From NCBI RefSeq assembly GCF_900109945.1, contig NZ_FOBX01000001.1, positions 124,001-188,000 on the forward strand: 64,000 bases of DNA. Direction: 5' to 3'. Made by a program: the position numbers and the translations under genes. The notes beneath the pieces were generated by a model. It searched no databases and was not told the DNA's origin. It saw nothing but the letters and a program-made list of their open reading frames with translations. The stretch is from Bradyrhizobium sp. OK095 (GTDB lineage Bacteria; Pseudomonadota; Alphaproteobacteria; Rhizobiales; Xanthobacteraceae). Shown here piece after piece: positions 9,947 to 20,207 of this stretch; within the stretch, counting starts at the first letter, position 1, and each line of letters begins with the position of its first letter.

Positions 9947-10822
9947 ATGGCAATCGCGGCTCTCTCCAATGTTCAGCTCGCGCCCGGCCAGGCTGCGTGG
10001 CGGCGTTTCCGCCGGCATCGCCTCGCGCTCGCGGGCGCTGTGATCATCCTCGTTCTCGTCCTCGGTTCGGCGTTCGGTCCTTATCTGCTGCCGTTCGACG
10101 ACACCTATATCGACATCATGAAGCGGTTCGCGCCGCCGCTGTCGGGAGCGCATATCCTCGGCACCGACGAACTCGGCCGCGACGTGCTGGCGCGCCTGAT
10201 GATGGGCGGGCGTGTCTCGCTCTCGATCGGCATCGTCGCGATGGTGATGGCGACGGTGGTCGGCATCGTCGTCGGCGCCTTTGCCGGCTTCTATGGCGGC
10301 GTGATCGGCGCTGTCCTGATGCGGCTCGTCGATGCCGTGCTTTGTTTTCCGACGATCTTCTTGCTGCTCACGCTGGCGGCGCTCACCGAGCCCGGTCTCG
10401 TCACCACCACCGTGCTGATTGCGGCGACCGCCTGGATGTGGGTGGCCCGCGTCGTCGAGGCCCAGGTCCGTTCGCTGCGTGAACGCGAGTTTGCGGTGGC
10501 CGCGCTCGCCTTCGGCTCGTCGAACCTGCGGATCATGTTCCACGAGCTCGTGCCCAATGCGATCGCGCCGATCGTGGTGGCCGCGACGCTGAACGTCGCC
10601 AAGGCGATCCTGCTGGAATCCTATCTCAGCTATCTCGGCTACGGCATCCAGCCGCCGGCCGCGAGCCTGGGCAACATGCTCAACAACGCGCAGATCTATC
10701 TGACCAGCGCGCCGTGGCTCGCGATCGCGCCGGGCGTCGCCATCACGCTGGCGGTGACGAGCTTCAACTTCCTCGGTGACGGCCTGCGCGACGCGCTCGA
10801 TCCGCGAATGAACATCCCATGA
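9947..10822 (+). CDS. ABC transporter permease (DppC/OppC type)
   Basis: The 291-residue second permease has the DppC-type N-terminal region (WRRFRRHRLALAGAVIIL), the conserved HILGTDELGRDVLARLM block just after the first helix, and the EAA loop AALAFGSSNLRIMFHELVP. It completes the channel with the upstream DppB-type permease. The ATG at 9947 follows the upstream stop codon by two bases, indicating translational coupling; an in-frame extension upstream would lie wholly inside the previous gene. Confidence 0.93.
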   Translation: MAIAALSNVQLAPGQAAWRRFRRHRLALAGAVIILVLVLGSAFGPYLLPFDDTYIDIMKRFAPPLSGAHILGTDELGRDVLARLMMGGRVSLSIGIVAMVMATVVGIVVGAFAGFYGGVIGAVLMRLVDAVLCFPTIFLLLTLAALTEPGLVTTTVLIAATAWMWVARVVEAQVRSLREREFAVAALAFGSSNLRIMFHELVPNAIAPIVVAATLNVAKAILLESYLSYLGYGIQPPAASLGNMLNNAQIYLTSAPWLAIAPGVAITLAVTSFNFLGDGLRDALDPRMNIP

Positions 10823-10886
10823 AACGTCACATGACGAGCAAGCTCTCGATCGAACTGAAGTCCAACCTGACGTACAGGAGTGCATC

Positions 10887-12215
10887 ATGTCCCCGCCGCT
10901 CACCCGTATAAACAGCGACGAACGCCTGCCGGCGCAGGTGGACGTCGTCGTCATCGGCGGCGGCGTGATCGGCGTCTCGGCGGCCTATCATCTCGCGAAG
11001 AAGGGTCTTTCCGTCGCGCTGGTCGAGAAGGGCCATGTCGGCGGCGAGCAGTCGAGCCGCAATTGGGGCTGGTGTCGTCAGCAGGGGCGCGCGCGCGAGG
11101 AGATCCCGCTCGCCCGTGAAGCTCTGAGGTTGTGGGAAGACATGCAGAACGATGCCGGCGTCGATGCCGGCTTCCGCCGCACCGGCGTCTTGTTTCTGAC
11201 CAAGAACAAGGACGAGCTTGCCAGCTGGGAGCGATGGGCCGCGACGGCGCGCGAGATGCAAGTCCACTCGACCGTGCTGACGCCGGCAGAAGTCGCCGAG
11301 CGTCTGCCCGGCAATGCCGACAAATGGGTCGGCGGCCTGCACACGCCGAGCGACGGGCGCGCCGAGCCGTCGATGGCCGTTCCCGCGCTTGCGACCGCCG
11401 CGCGAAAACATGGCGTCACCATCCATCAGGGCTGCGCTGCGCGCGGGCTGGAGACTTCAGGCGGAAAGGTCAGCGCCGTCGTCACCGAGAAGGGCACCAT
11501 TCGCACGCAAGCTGTGCTGCTGTCGGGCGGCGCGTGGTCGTCGCTGTTCTGCCGCCGCCACGGCATCGAGCTGCCGATCGGTCTCGTCAACGCCACCGCG
11601 TGCCGGACCACGCCGGCACCTGAGATCACCTCGGGCGCGCTTGGCACCGATTTCTACTGCATCCGCCGCCGCCTCGACGGCGGTTTCACGCTGGCGCTGC
11701 GCAACCGCGGCACGGTGGAATTGTCACCCGACCTGTTCCGCTACGCGTGGAGCTTCTGGCCGACCTATCTGCATCGCCGCAACGGTTTGAAGATGTCGTT
11801 CGGCAAGTCGTTCTTCGATCAGCTCACGCGCGGCACGAACTGGAGCTTTGACAAGCCGTCGCCGTTCGAGACCGAGCGCGTGCGCGATCCCGCGCCCGAC
11901 ATGTCGCTGGTCAATGCGGCGCTGGCCGCGTTGATCAAGTCTAACCCCGAGCTGAAGGACATCGAGGTCGCGGAGGCCTGGGGCGGCACGATCGACTGCA
12001 CGCCGGACACCATCCCGGTGATCTCGCCGGTCGACGCTCTGCCAGGCTTCTTCCTCGCCACCGGTTTCTCCGGCCACGGTTTTGGCATCGGCCCCGCGGC
12101 GGGCAAGCTTGCGGCCGACCTCGTGACCGGCGCGACGCCGCTGGTCGATCCCGCCGCCTACAGCCACAAGCGCATGATCGACGGCCGCCGGCTCGCGCCG
12201 GTCAGCCCGTTCTAA
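10887..12215 (+). CDS. FAD-dependent oxidoreductase, DAO family
   Basis: The 442-residue flavoenzyme has an N-terminal Rossmann FAD-binding motif (VVVIGGGVIGVSAAYHLAKK, residues 14-33) and the DAO-fold C-terminal block GTIDCTPDTIPVI followed by GFFLATGFSGHGFGIGPAAG. This family oxidises the amine or C-N bond of amino acids and derivatives (D-amino acids, sarcosine, opine-like compounds). The signature SSRNWGWCRQQGR after the first FAD contact is, from memory, frequent in DAO enzymes encoded next to peptide-type ABC transporters. Its place inside the transporter operon suggests it catalyses the first catabolic step on the imported substrate. The exact substrate is unknown. Confidence 0.88.
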   Translation: MSPPLTRINSDERLPAQVDVVVIGGGVIGVSAAYHLAKKGLSVALVEKGHVGGEQSSRNWGWCRQQGRAREEIPLAREALRLWEDMQNDAGVDAGFRRTGVLFLTKNKDELASWERWAATAREMQVHSTVLTPAEVAERLPGNADKWVGGLHTPSDGRAEPSMAVPALATAARKHGVTIHQGCAARGLETSGGKVSAVVTEKGTIRTQAVLLSGGAWSSLFCRRHGIELPIGLVNATACRTTPAPEITSGALGTDFYCIRRRLDGGFTLALRNRGTVELSPDLFRYAWSFWPTYLHRRNGLKMSFGKSFFDQLTRGTNWSFDKPSPFETERVRDPAPDMSLVNAALAALIKSNPELKDIEVAEAWGGTIDCTPDTIPVISPVDALPGFFLATGFSGHGFGIGPAAGKLAADLVTGATPLVDPAAYSHKRMIDGRRLAPVSPF

Positions 12216-12229
12216 CCGCGGCGGCCCCG

Positions 12230-13156
12230 ATGACATTCCTCTACAAGGCCAATCTGGTTCGCGGTGCCGAATGGGCGCGCCTCTTCGCCGAACGCGCGCC
12301 GGATCTGCCGTTCCGGCTCTGGCCCGATATCGGAGATCCCCACGCGGCGCGCTATCTGGTGGCCTGGCAACCGCCGGACGACATCGCAACGACCCTTCCC
12401 AATCTCGAACTCGTCTTCTCGGTCGGCGCCGGTGTCGATCAGTTCGACATCACAAAACTTCCGCCGCATGTGCCGCTGATCCGCATGCTGGAGCCTGGAA
12501 TCACCGAGCGCATGGTCGAATATGCCTGCATGTCCGTGCTCGCGCTGCATCGGGATCTCGTGCAGTTCATCGCCCAGCAGCGCGAGCAGGTCTGGCGCGA
12601 GCTTCCCGCCACGTACACTGCGGAGCGGCGTGTCGGGGTGATGGGGCTCGGCCTGCTCGGGCAGGCCCTGCTCGAGCGACTCACATCATTCGGCTTTCCG
12701 CTGCTCGGCTGGAATCGTTCGCCGCGCAGCATCGAGGGCGTCACCTGCTATGCGGGCGCGGACGCCTTGCCGGATTTCCTCGGGCAGACCGACATTCTGG
12801 TCTGCCTGCTGCCGTTGACGTCGGAGACGCGCGGCATCCTCGATGCCAAGCTATTCGCAGGTCTGCCGCGCGGCGCGCGGCTGCTCAATGTCGGGCGGGG
12901 CGGGCATCTGGTCGAGGCCGACCTGATTGCGGCGCTCGATAGCGGTGTGCTCTCGGCTGCCGTGCTCGATGTCGCTGATCCCGAGCCGGTGCCTGCGGGC
13001 CATCCGTTCTGGAGTCATCCGCGGATTCTCCTGACGCCGCACATCGCGAGCACGACGAAGCCCGAGACGGCCGTCGACTACGTGCTCGACACCATCGCGC
13101 GCCACCGCCGTGGCGAGCCCCTGCCGGGGCGTGTCGACCGTGATCGCGGCTATTAG
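12230..13156 (+). CDS. D-2-hydroxyacid dehydrogenase (glyoxylate/hydroxypyruvate reductase GhrA-like)
   Basis: The 308-residue protein has the NAD(P)-binding motif GVMGLGLLGQALLERL (about residues 138-153) and the catalytic Arg, Glu and His of D-isomer 2-hydroxyacid dehydrogenases in NVGRGGHLVE, DVADPEPVPAGHPFW and LTPHIAS. The lack of the usual N-terminal substrate-domain length and the GhrA-like sequence suggest reduction of glyoxylate, hydroxypyruvate or a related 2-oxoacid. In this operon it would process the 2-oxoacid released by the upstream oxidase. It starts 14 bases after that gene. Confidence 0.88.
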   Translation: MTFLYKANLVRGAEWARLFAERAPDLPFRLWPDIGDPHAARYLVAWQPPDDIATTLPNLELVFSVGAGVDQFDITKLPPHVPLIRMLEPGITERMVEYACMSVLALHRDLVQFIAQQREQVWRELPATYTAERRVGVMGLGLLGQALLERLTSFGFPLLGWNRSPRSIEGVTCYAGADALPDFLGQTDILVCLLPLTSETRGILDAKLFAGLPRGARLLNVGRGGHLVEADLIAALDSGVLSAAVLDVADPEPVPAGHPFWSHPRILLTPHIASTTKPETAVDYVLDTIARHRRGEPLPGRVDRDRGY

Positions 13157-13165
13157 GGTCATCGT

Positions 13166-15034
<1,869 letters not shown>

Positions 15035-15046
15035 GGCGGGCGCCCC

Positions 15047-16270
15047 TCACGAATTGACGTGCACGAAATCCCGCAGCAGCGGATAGATCTCGTTGTTCCA
15101 GCGCTTGCCCGAGAACACGCCGTAATGGCCGACGCCGGCCTGCATGTGATGGACGCGGCGATAGGCGCGGACGCCGGTGCATAGGTCTTGCGCGGCGAGC
15201 GTCTGGCCGATCGAGCAGATATCGTCCTTCTCGCCCTCGACCGTCATCAGTCCCATACGGCCGACGGCCTTGGTGTCCACGGGACGTCCGCGGTGCATCA
15301 GCTTGCCCTGCGGCAGCAGATGTTCCTGGAACACGTCGCGCACGGTCTCGATGTAGAACTCGGCCGGAAGGTCCATCACCGCGAAATATTCGTCGTAGAA
15401 GGTCTTGATGCTCGCGGCCTTCTCCTTCTCGCCCTTGGCGAGGTGGTTGGCGAGATCCATGTGCTGCTTGATGTGGCGCTCGAGATTCATCGAGACGAAC
15501 GCCGTGAGCTGCACGAAGCCCGGATAGACTTTGCGCAACGCGCCGCGGCACTGCATCGGCACGTAGTTGATCAGATTGCTTTCGAACCAGTCGATCGGCT
15601 TGCTCTTGGCGAAGTCGTTGACCCTGGTCGGGAGGATCCGCGTGTCGATCGGACCCGCCATCAGCGTCAGCGTCGCAGGTCGCGAGGGATGGTTGCCCTC
15701 GCACATGACAGCCGCGGCCGCGAGCGCGGAGACCGACGGCTGGCAGATCGCGACCATGTGCGGACGCGGGCCGAGCTGTCCGAGGAAGTCGATGAGGTGA
15801 TCGGTGTAGTCTTCGAGCCCGAAGCGGCCCTCGCTGAGGGGAATGTCGCGCGGATTGTGCCAGTCGGTGATGTAGACATCGTGGTCCTGGAGCAGCGTCT
15901 TGGCGGTGCCGCGCAGCAGTGTCGCGAAATGGCCGGACATCGGCGCCACCAGCAGCATGCGCGGCTGCTCAGCCACGCCTTCCTTCTTGAAATGCAGCAG
16001 CGAGCCGAACGGCGTCGCGTAGGCGATCTCCTCGGTGACGGCGACCTCGCGATTGCCCACCATGACGCTGTCGATGCCATAGGCCGGGCGGTGATGGGTG
16101 AGGGTGGAGCGCGAGATCATCTCCAGCGCGGCCGAGAGCCGGCCAACCACCTGATCCGACATCCCCTGCGGCACGAGATTCATGAATCTGAGCGCGGACG
16201 AGGCTCCCGCCCGAAATGGTGCCGTCAAATCCATGTGGTTCTGAAAGGCCTGATAATTCATCGACATCAT
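15047..16270 (-). CDS. phaZ: Intracellular polyhydroxyalkanoate (PHB) depolymerase
   Basis: The 407-residue alpha/beta-hydrolase has the hallmarks of intracellular PhaZ: a nucleophile elbow with Cys in place of Ser (VAICQPSVSALAA), a later Asp region (VEGEKDDICS) and a His near the C-terminus (MQAGVGHYGVFSGKRW). It depolymerises stored PHB granules to 3-hydroxybutyrate oligomers, mobilising carbon reserves. There is no signal peptide, as expected for a cytosolic granule enzyme. The start at 16270 (two consecutive ATGs) gives the usual family length; the longer reading upstream runs through non-conserved sequence. It is convergent with the ABC operon and divergent from a GST gene. Confidence 0.9.
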   Translation of the reverse strand: MMSMNYQAFQNHMDLTAPFRAGASSALRFMNLVPQGMSDQVVGRLSAALEMISRSTLTHHRPAYGIDSVMVGNREVAVTEEIAYATPFGSLLHFKKEGVAEQPRMLLVAPMSGHFATLLRGTAKTLLQDHDVYITDWHNPRDIPLSEGRFGLEDYTDHLIDFLGQLGPRPHMVAICQPSVSALAAAAVMCEGNHPSRPATLTLMAGPIDTRILPTRVNDFAKSKPIDWFESNLINYVPMQCRGALRKVYPGFVQLTAFVSMNLERHIKQHMDLANHLAKGEKEKAASIKTFYDEYFAVMDLPAEFYIETVRDVFQEHLLPQGKLMHRGRPVDTKAVGRMGLMTVEGEKDDICSIGQTLAAQDLCTGVRAYRRVHHMQAGVGHYGVFSGKRWNNEIYPLLRDFVHVNS

Positions 16271-16460
16271 ACTAAGCGCCCACCTGTCCCGTGCTGCTAT
16301 GCAATATCGAAGCCAAACGAGAGTCAAATCGCCCTGAAAATTGGCACGTTGCTTGCTGTTGAAGCGGGTGAATGAACGGGTGAATCTGGGAAGCACAGGG
16401 TGTGGGCACCTCCGTCGGACCGGGGCGGGGTGCCAGTATCGGGCGTGAGGGAAGGGCCAT

Positions 16461-17117
16461 ATGGCAAAGGCGACACTGACCATCAGCAGCAAGAACTATT
16501 CGTCCTGGTCGCTGCGTGGCTGGCTGCTGACGAAATTTTCCGGGCTCGATTTCGACGAGCTCGTGACCGCGCCCGACGACGCGTCGGCGCGCGCGGAAAT
16601 CCTGCTGCTGTCGTCGTCGATCCTGGTGCCATGCCTGCGGCACGACGGCGCCACCGTCTGGGATACGCTGGCGATCGCCGAATATCTCAACGAGGCGATG
16701 CCGGACGCAGGCCTGTTGCCTGCGGACCGCGTCCAGCGCGCCCATTGCCGCTCGATTTGCGGCGAAATCCATTCCGGCTTCACCACGCTGCGCGCTTCGC
16801 TGCCGGTCAATCTGAAGGGGCACTTCCCCGGCTTCAAGATCTGGTCGCGGGCGCAGGCCGACATCGACCGCGTCTGGGCGATCTGGAGCGACTGCCTGGA
16901 GAAGTCGGGCGGACCCTTCCTGTTCGGCGAGAAGCGCACCATGGCGGACGCAATGTACGCGCCGGTGGTGACGCGCTTCGTGACCTACAATGTCAAGCTC
17001 GAGCCGCGGCTGCAGGCCTATGCCGATACCATCATGGCCATGCCAGAGATGAAGGAATGGGTCGCGGCGGCCAAGGACGAGCCGGCCGAGATTGAGGAGC
17101 TCGAGGTCGAATATTAG
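16461..17117 (+). CDS. Glutathione S-transferase family protein
   Basis: The 218-residue cytosolic protein has an N-terminal thioredoxin-like GST domain, with SKNYSSWSLRGWLL placing candidate catalytic Ser/Tyr residues near position 14, ILVPCLRHDGATVWDTLAI as the cis-Pro and glutathione-binding loop, and a helical C-terminal domain with the N-capping block FLFGEKRTMADAMYAPVV. It likely conjugates or reduces small electrophiles with glutathione. Nothing in the context defines a substrate. It is divergent from phaZ with about 190 bases between them. Confidence 0.88.
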   Translation: MAKATLTISSKNYSSWSLRGWLLTKFSGLDFDELVTAPDDASARAEILLLSSSILVPCLRHDGATVWDTLAIAEYLNEAMPDAGLLPADRVQRAHCRSICGEIHSGFTTLRASLPVNLKGHFPGFKIWSRAQADIDRVWAIWSDCLEKSGGPFLFGEKRTMADAMYAPVVTRFVTYNVKLEPRLQAYADTIMAMPEMKEWVAAAKDEPAEIEELEVEY

Positions 17118-17431
17118 GCAGGCCTGCCTCCGCCCTGCCTGTTTCGGGGGCGGGGATCGCCTGGGGCGGCGGTGAGAGCCATGCCTTTTCCGGCCATGAC
17201 TTTTCCAACCAGGCCTTTCCGCCGTTAACTTTTGGCGCCGGCTCCAGGGCCGGGCCGGCCCGCCGCTCTCGTAGATATTGTGCGGGCCAGAGGGCGCGCG
17301 CCGACATCTAGCCGTGAACAACCGCGTACAGGGCCACGCCGCTGATTCGGACGCGATTCGTTCGGGCCGCGTTCCCAAGGTTAAGGCGGAGCGCGGCCCC
17401 GTTGCATTTTGAGACAGAAACGGCCGTCAGC
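17118..17431. other. Intergenic region without recognisable gene
   Basis: This 314-base gap between the GST gene and a small minus-strand gene has no conserved reading frame, tRNA or terminator that I can recognise. Its only visible oddity is a cluster of short related motifs of the type CCTTTTCC/CTTTTCC/CCTTTCC at about 17182-17222. Confidence 0.5.
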
Positions 17432-17656
17432 TCAGGCGACGCTGGTGTGCTTCAGGCGCGGCAGGCGCCAGCCGATCACGGTCGCTTCGACTGCGACGCC
17501 GGCTGCGTCGTTCTGCCAGCGTCCCCCGACATAGCGGCAGGCGAACGGCAGCTGATACGTTCCGCTGTGGTCCTCGCACAAAACTTCGACCGGCAGGCCG
17601 GGTGGCGGCTCTCCGGCGCCATCGAATTCCGCCAGACGTCTATCGCGCGTTGCCAT
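17432..17656 (-). CDS. Small conserved hypothetical protein
   Basis: This 74-residue protein has a good ribosome-binding site (GGGGAG upstream of ATG 17656). It is rich in Gly, Pro and aromatic residues, with segments EPPPGLPVEVLCEDHSGTY and RYVGGRWQ and a C-terminal VIGWRLPRLK. There is no signal peptide or membrane helix. It looks like a small beta-rich soluble protein. I recall similar orphan proteins in Bradyrhizobium but cannot assign a function. Its upstream region is shared with a divergently transcribed secreted protein. Confidence 0.6.
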   Translation of the reverse strand: MATRDRRLAEFDGAGEPPPGLPVEVLCEDHSGTYQLPFACRYVGGRWQNDAAGVAVEATVIGWRLPRLKHTSVA

Positions 17657-17839
17657 TCCAAAAATCTCCCCTAAACAAAGCCGCGGAAAGAGCGCCCATT
17701 TCTCCCGCGTGCGGATCATCGTTCCCCGTCCGAGGGAACACGCCAAGCTCAACGCGAGAATGCGGTGCGAGTGTGGTAGCCTTTGGCGGCTGCGCGCAAA
17801 CAGCGCACTTTGCCGTGATTGATTTGGTGAGGAACCTGC

Positions 17840-18187
17840 ATGCAAGTTCGAAGCGTGGGCGGTTGTGTCGTGATGTTGCTGCTCGCGACGCTGGCGCCGG
17901 TCCGTGCGCAGGACGTGCCCGGCATCGAGATATGCACCGTCGAGAAGACTATGGAGCGGCGCACGAGCTGTCTCCAGAGCAATGTCGACTTCCTGCAAAA
18001 GACGATCACCAAGCTGAACCTCGATCACCAGCAGAAGCTGGATGCCGCGGCTCGCCAGATCGACGCGCTGAAGGTGACGCTTGTCGGCTTGCAGAAGACA
18101 ATCGGCGATCTCCAGACCGCGCAGACGAAGATCGCGGAGGATGTGAAGAAGAAGCAGGGCGCGCCGCCGCCGAAGGATGCGAAGTAG
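17840..18187 (+). CDS. Small secreted coiled-coil protein, unknown function
   Basis: The 115-residue protein has an N-terminal signal peptide (hydrophobic core VVMLLLATLAPV, cleavage after VRAQ), two Cys residues soon after (ICTVEK and TSCLQS) that may form a disulfide, then a predicted coiled coil over residues 45-100 with heptad-like Leu/Ile spacing, and a Lys/Pro-rich tail. It is probably periplasmic. No family is recognised. A palindromic repeat follows directly downstream. Confidence 0.65.
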   Translation: MQVRSVGGCVVMLLLATLAPVRAQDVPGIEICTVEKTMERRTSCLQSNVDFLQKTITKLNLDHQQKLDAAARQIDALKVTLVGLQKTIGDLQTAQTKIAEDVKKKQGAPPPKDAK

Positions 18188-18191
18188 GTTT

Positions 18192-18286
18192 CGTAGGGTG
18201 GGCAAAGCGAAGCGTGCCCACCATCCTTAGCGACGCATGCGGATCGATGGTGGGCACGGCGCAAGCGCGCCTTTGCCCACCCTACG
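18192..18286. repeat. Dispersed palindromic repeat, family A variant (GTAGGGTGGGCAAAGCG type)
   Basis: The outer arms CGTAGGGTGGGCAAAG and CTTTGCCCACCCTACG are inverted copies, and an inner pair (GTGCCCACC and GGTGGGCAC) forms a second nested hairpin. This two-stem cruciform-like layout is shared with the GTAGGGTGGGTTAGCG elements elsewhere in the window, so it is classed as a variant of the same family. Confidence 0.75.
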
Positions 18287-18457
18287 GATTTTGTCGTGTC
18301 GCGAAGACCGGTGCGGCAGCAGCGCGCAACGCTGGCATACCTGCCCGCTTGCTTGGCAAGCCCCGGTGACTTTGTCATAACCACAGGCAAATCTTGCGTG
18401 TGGGGCCCGTGCCGGACATCCCGTGCAAGCCATAACAAGCAGCCGGGAGGGTCTCAC

Positions 18458-19384
18458 ATGTCCAACGTCCGCGTTCTCGCCACCGACCTCGAATTTCCCG
18501 AAGGACCTGTGGTGATGCCGGACGGCTCGGTCGTGCTGGTGGAGATCCGCGGCCAACGGCTGACCCGAATCTATCCCGACGGCCGCAAGGAGATCGTGGC
18601 CAAGGTCCCCGGCGGCCCGAATGGCGCAGCGCTGGGCCCTGACGGCAAGATCTACATCTGCAACAATGGCGGCTTCTCCTGGATCCCGACCGGCCAGATG
18701 ATCATGCCGGGCCCGCAGCCGGACGATTATCTCGGCGGCTCGATCCAGCGCATCGACCTGCAATCCGGCAAGATCGAGACCGTCGTCACGACATGCGGCG
18801 AGCACGATCTGCGCGGGCCGAACGACCTCGTCTTCGACAAGCATGGCGGCCTCTGGTTCTCCGATCTCGGCAAACGCCGCCCCCGCGAGATGGATGTCGG
18901 GGGCATGTACTATCTCAAGCCCGGCATGAAGGAGATCGTGGAGGTCGTGCACGGCGTGCTGCCGGCCAACGGCATTGGTCTGTCGCCGGACGAGAGCATT
19001 GTCTACATCGCGGAGACGCCGACGGGACGGCTCTGGGCCTATGAGCTGTCCGCGCCGGGCACGCTCAAGCCGCGCGAAGTGATCTATCGCGGCGAGCGGG
19101 GCAAGCCGATCTGCGGCCTCGGCGGCTACCAGATGTTCGACTCGCTCGCGGTCGAAGCCAACGGCAATGTCTGCGTCGCCACCCTCGTCTCCGGCTGCAT
19201 CTCGGTGATCGCGCCCGACGGCACCCTGGTCGAGCAGGTCCCGACCGGCGACCGCGTCACCACCAACATCGCCTTCGGCGGCCCCGAACTGAAAACCGCC
19301 TACATCACTCTGTCGGGCAAGGGCGAGCTGATCGCCATGGACTGGCCGCGCGGCGGTTTGCCGCTCAATTTCCTAAACAAGTAA
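18458..19384 (+). CDS. SMP-30/gluconolactonase family protein
   Basis: The 308-residue protein is a six-bladed SGL-type beta-propeller. Visible blocks are DLEFPEGPVVMPDGS at the N-terminus (with the metal-ligand Glu), GPNGAALGPDGKIYICNNGG, GPNDLVFDKHGGLWFSDLGK and VLPANGIGLSPDESIVYIAET. Members hydrolyse sugar lactones or other cyclic esters using a divalent metal. The ATG at 18458 follows a GGGAGG ribosome site and starts the conserved domain. No signal peptide is present. A GNAT and a GMC oxidoreductase follow on the same strand, but a repeat block separates them. Confidence 0.85.
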   Translation: MSNVRVLATDLEFPEGPVVMPDGSVVLVEIRGQRLTRIYPDGRKEIVAKVPGGPNGAALGPDGKIYICNNGGFSWIPTGQMIMPGPQPDDYLGGSIQRIDLQSGKIETVVTTCGEHDLRGPNDLVFDKHGGLWFSDLGKRRPREMDVGGMYYLKPGMKEIVEVVHGVLPANGIGLSPDESIVYIAETPTGRLWAYELSAPGTLKPREVIYRGERGKPICGLGGYQMFDSLAVEANGNVCVATLVSGCISVIAPDGTLVEQVPTGDRVTTNIAFGGPELKTAYITLSGKGELIAMDWPRGGLPLNFLNK

Positions 19385-19430
19385 ACGGTGCTAGTTACGG
19401 TCCTAACGAGCGAGGCAAAGCAACCAGCAG

Positions 19431-19537
19431 ACCCTCACCCTGAGGAGCGCGCATCTCGCGCGCGTCTCGAAGGGCGAGGCCACCAGCCGGGCCTTCATCC
19501 TTCGAGACGCGCGTTCCGCGCTCCTCAGGATGAGGAG
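19431..19537. repeat. Dispersed palindromic repeat, family C (CTGAGGAGCGCG... CGAGACGCG...)
   Basis: The arms CCCTGAGGAGCGCG and CGCGCTCCTCAGGATGAGG are inverted copies, as are the inner arms CGCGTCTCGAAGG and CCTTCGAGACGCG, giving two nested stems around a short loop. A second copy with different loop sequence is at 52281-52388. The element lies between an SMP-30 gene and a GNAT gene and is non-coding. Confidence 0.75.
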
Positions 19538-19546
19538 TTGGCGGTC

Positions 19547-19580
19547 TGGATTGCTTCGTCGCTTCGCTCCTCGCAATGAC
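19547..19580. repeat. Half copy of dispersed repeat family D (ATTGCTTCG...CTCGCAATGAC)
   Basis: This short block (TGGATTGCTTCGTCGC to CTCCTCGCAATGAC) matches the right half of the complete family D element at 56750-56836. The left half is missing, so it is a solo arm abutting the family C repeat, 17 bases before the GNAT gene. Confidence 0.65.
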
Positions 19581-19597
19581 AAAAGAGAGATGCTCAA

Positions 19598-20191
19598 ATG
19601 CCCTGGCCTGATCCCATCACCCTGCGCGGACAGCACGCCCGTCTCGAGCCGCTGTCGCACCAGCATCGCGAGGGGCTGACGGAGGCCGTGAAGGACGGCG
19701 AGCTGTCAAAGCTCTGGTACACCGCGATCCCGCTGCCGGAAAACATGGGCAAGGAGATCGACCGCCGCCTCGGCTTGCAGAGCGCGGGCTCGATGCTGCC
19801 GTTCACCGTGTTCGATGCCGGCGGCGCGATCGTCGGCATGACCACCTACATGAACATCGATGCCGCCAACCGCCGCGTCGAGATCGGCTCGACCTGGTAT
19901 GGCAAGGGCGCCCAGCGCGGGCCGCTCAACACCCAGTGCAAGCTGTTGCTGCTCCGGCATGCCTTCGAGACGCTGAATTGCATCGCGGTCGAGTTCCGCA
20001 CGCATTTCTTCAATCACCAGAGCCGCCGCGCCATCGAGCGCCTCGGCGCCAAGCAGGACGGTATCCTGCGCAGCCACCAGGTCACGCCGAACGGCACGTT
20101 GCGCGACACGGTGGTGTACAGCATCACCGCGGCCGAATGGCCGACGGTGCAGACGCATCTCGAATATCAACTCAACGACAAGCCGCGCTAA
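19598..20191 (+). CDS. GNAT family N-acetyltransferase (RimJ/RimL type)
   Basis: The 197-residue protein has the Acetyltransf_3 layout: N-terminal ITLRGQHARLEPLSHQH, a central strand-turn PFTVFDAGGAIVGMTTYMNI, RRVEIGSTWYGKGAQR that should include the acetyl-CoA pyrophosphate-binding loop, and FFNHQSRRAIERLGAKQDG typical of motif B. It should transfer acetyl groups to an amine, either on a protein N-terminus or a small molecule. The acceptor is unknown. It ends 16 bases before the GMC oxidoreductase gene, so the two are probably co-transcribed. Confidence 0.88.
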   Translation: MPWPDPITLRGQHARLEPLSHQHREGLTEAVKDGELSKLWYTAIPLPENMGKEIDRRLGLQSAGSMLPFTVFDAGGAIVGMTTYMNIDAANRRVEIGSTWYGKGAQRGPLNTQCKLLLLRHAFETLNCIAVEFRTHFFNHQSRRAIERLGAKQDGILRSHQVTPNGTLRDTVVYSITAAEWPTVQTHLEYQLNDKPR

Positions 20192-20207
20192 AGGCGGCCG
20201 AGGCACC

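Noticed and set aside
17182..17222. Cluster of CCTTTTCC-like motifs after the GST gene as an operator
   Set aside because: Spacing is irregular, there is no symmetry, and no promoter is evident nearby.
19388..19579. Short plus-strand frame over the family C and D repeats
   Set aside because: Its sequence is wholly repeat-encoded; similar false proteins appear wherever these repeats occur.
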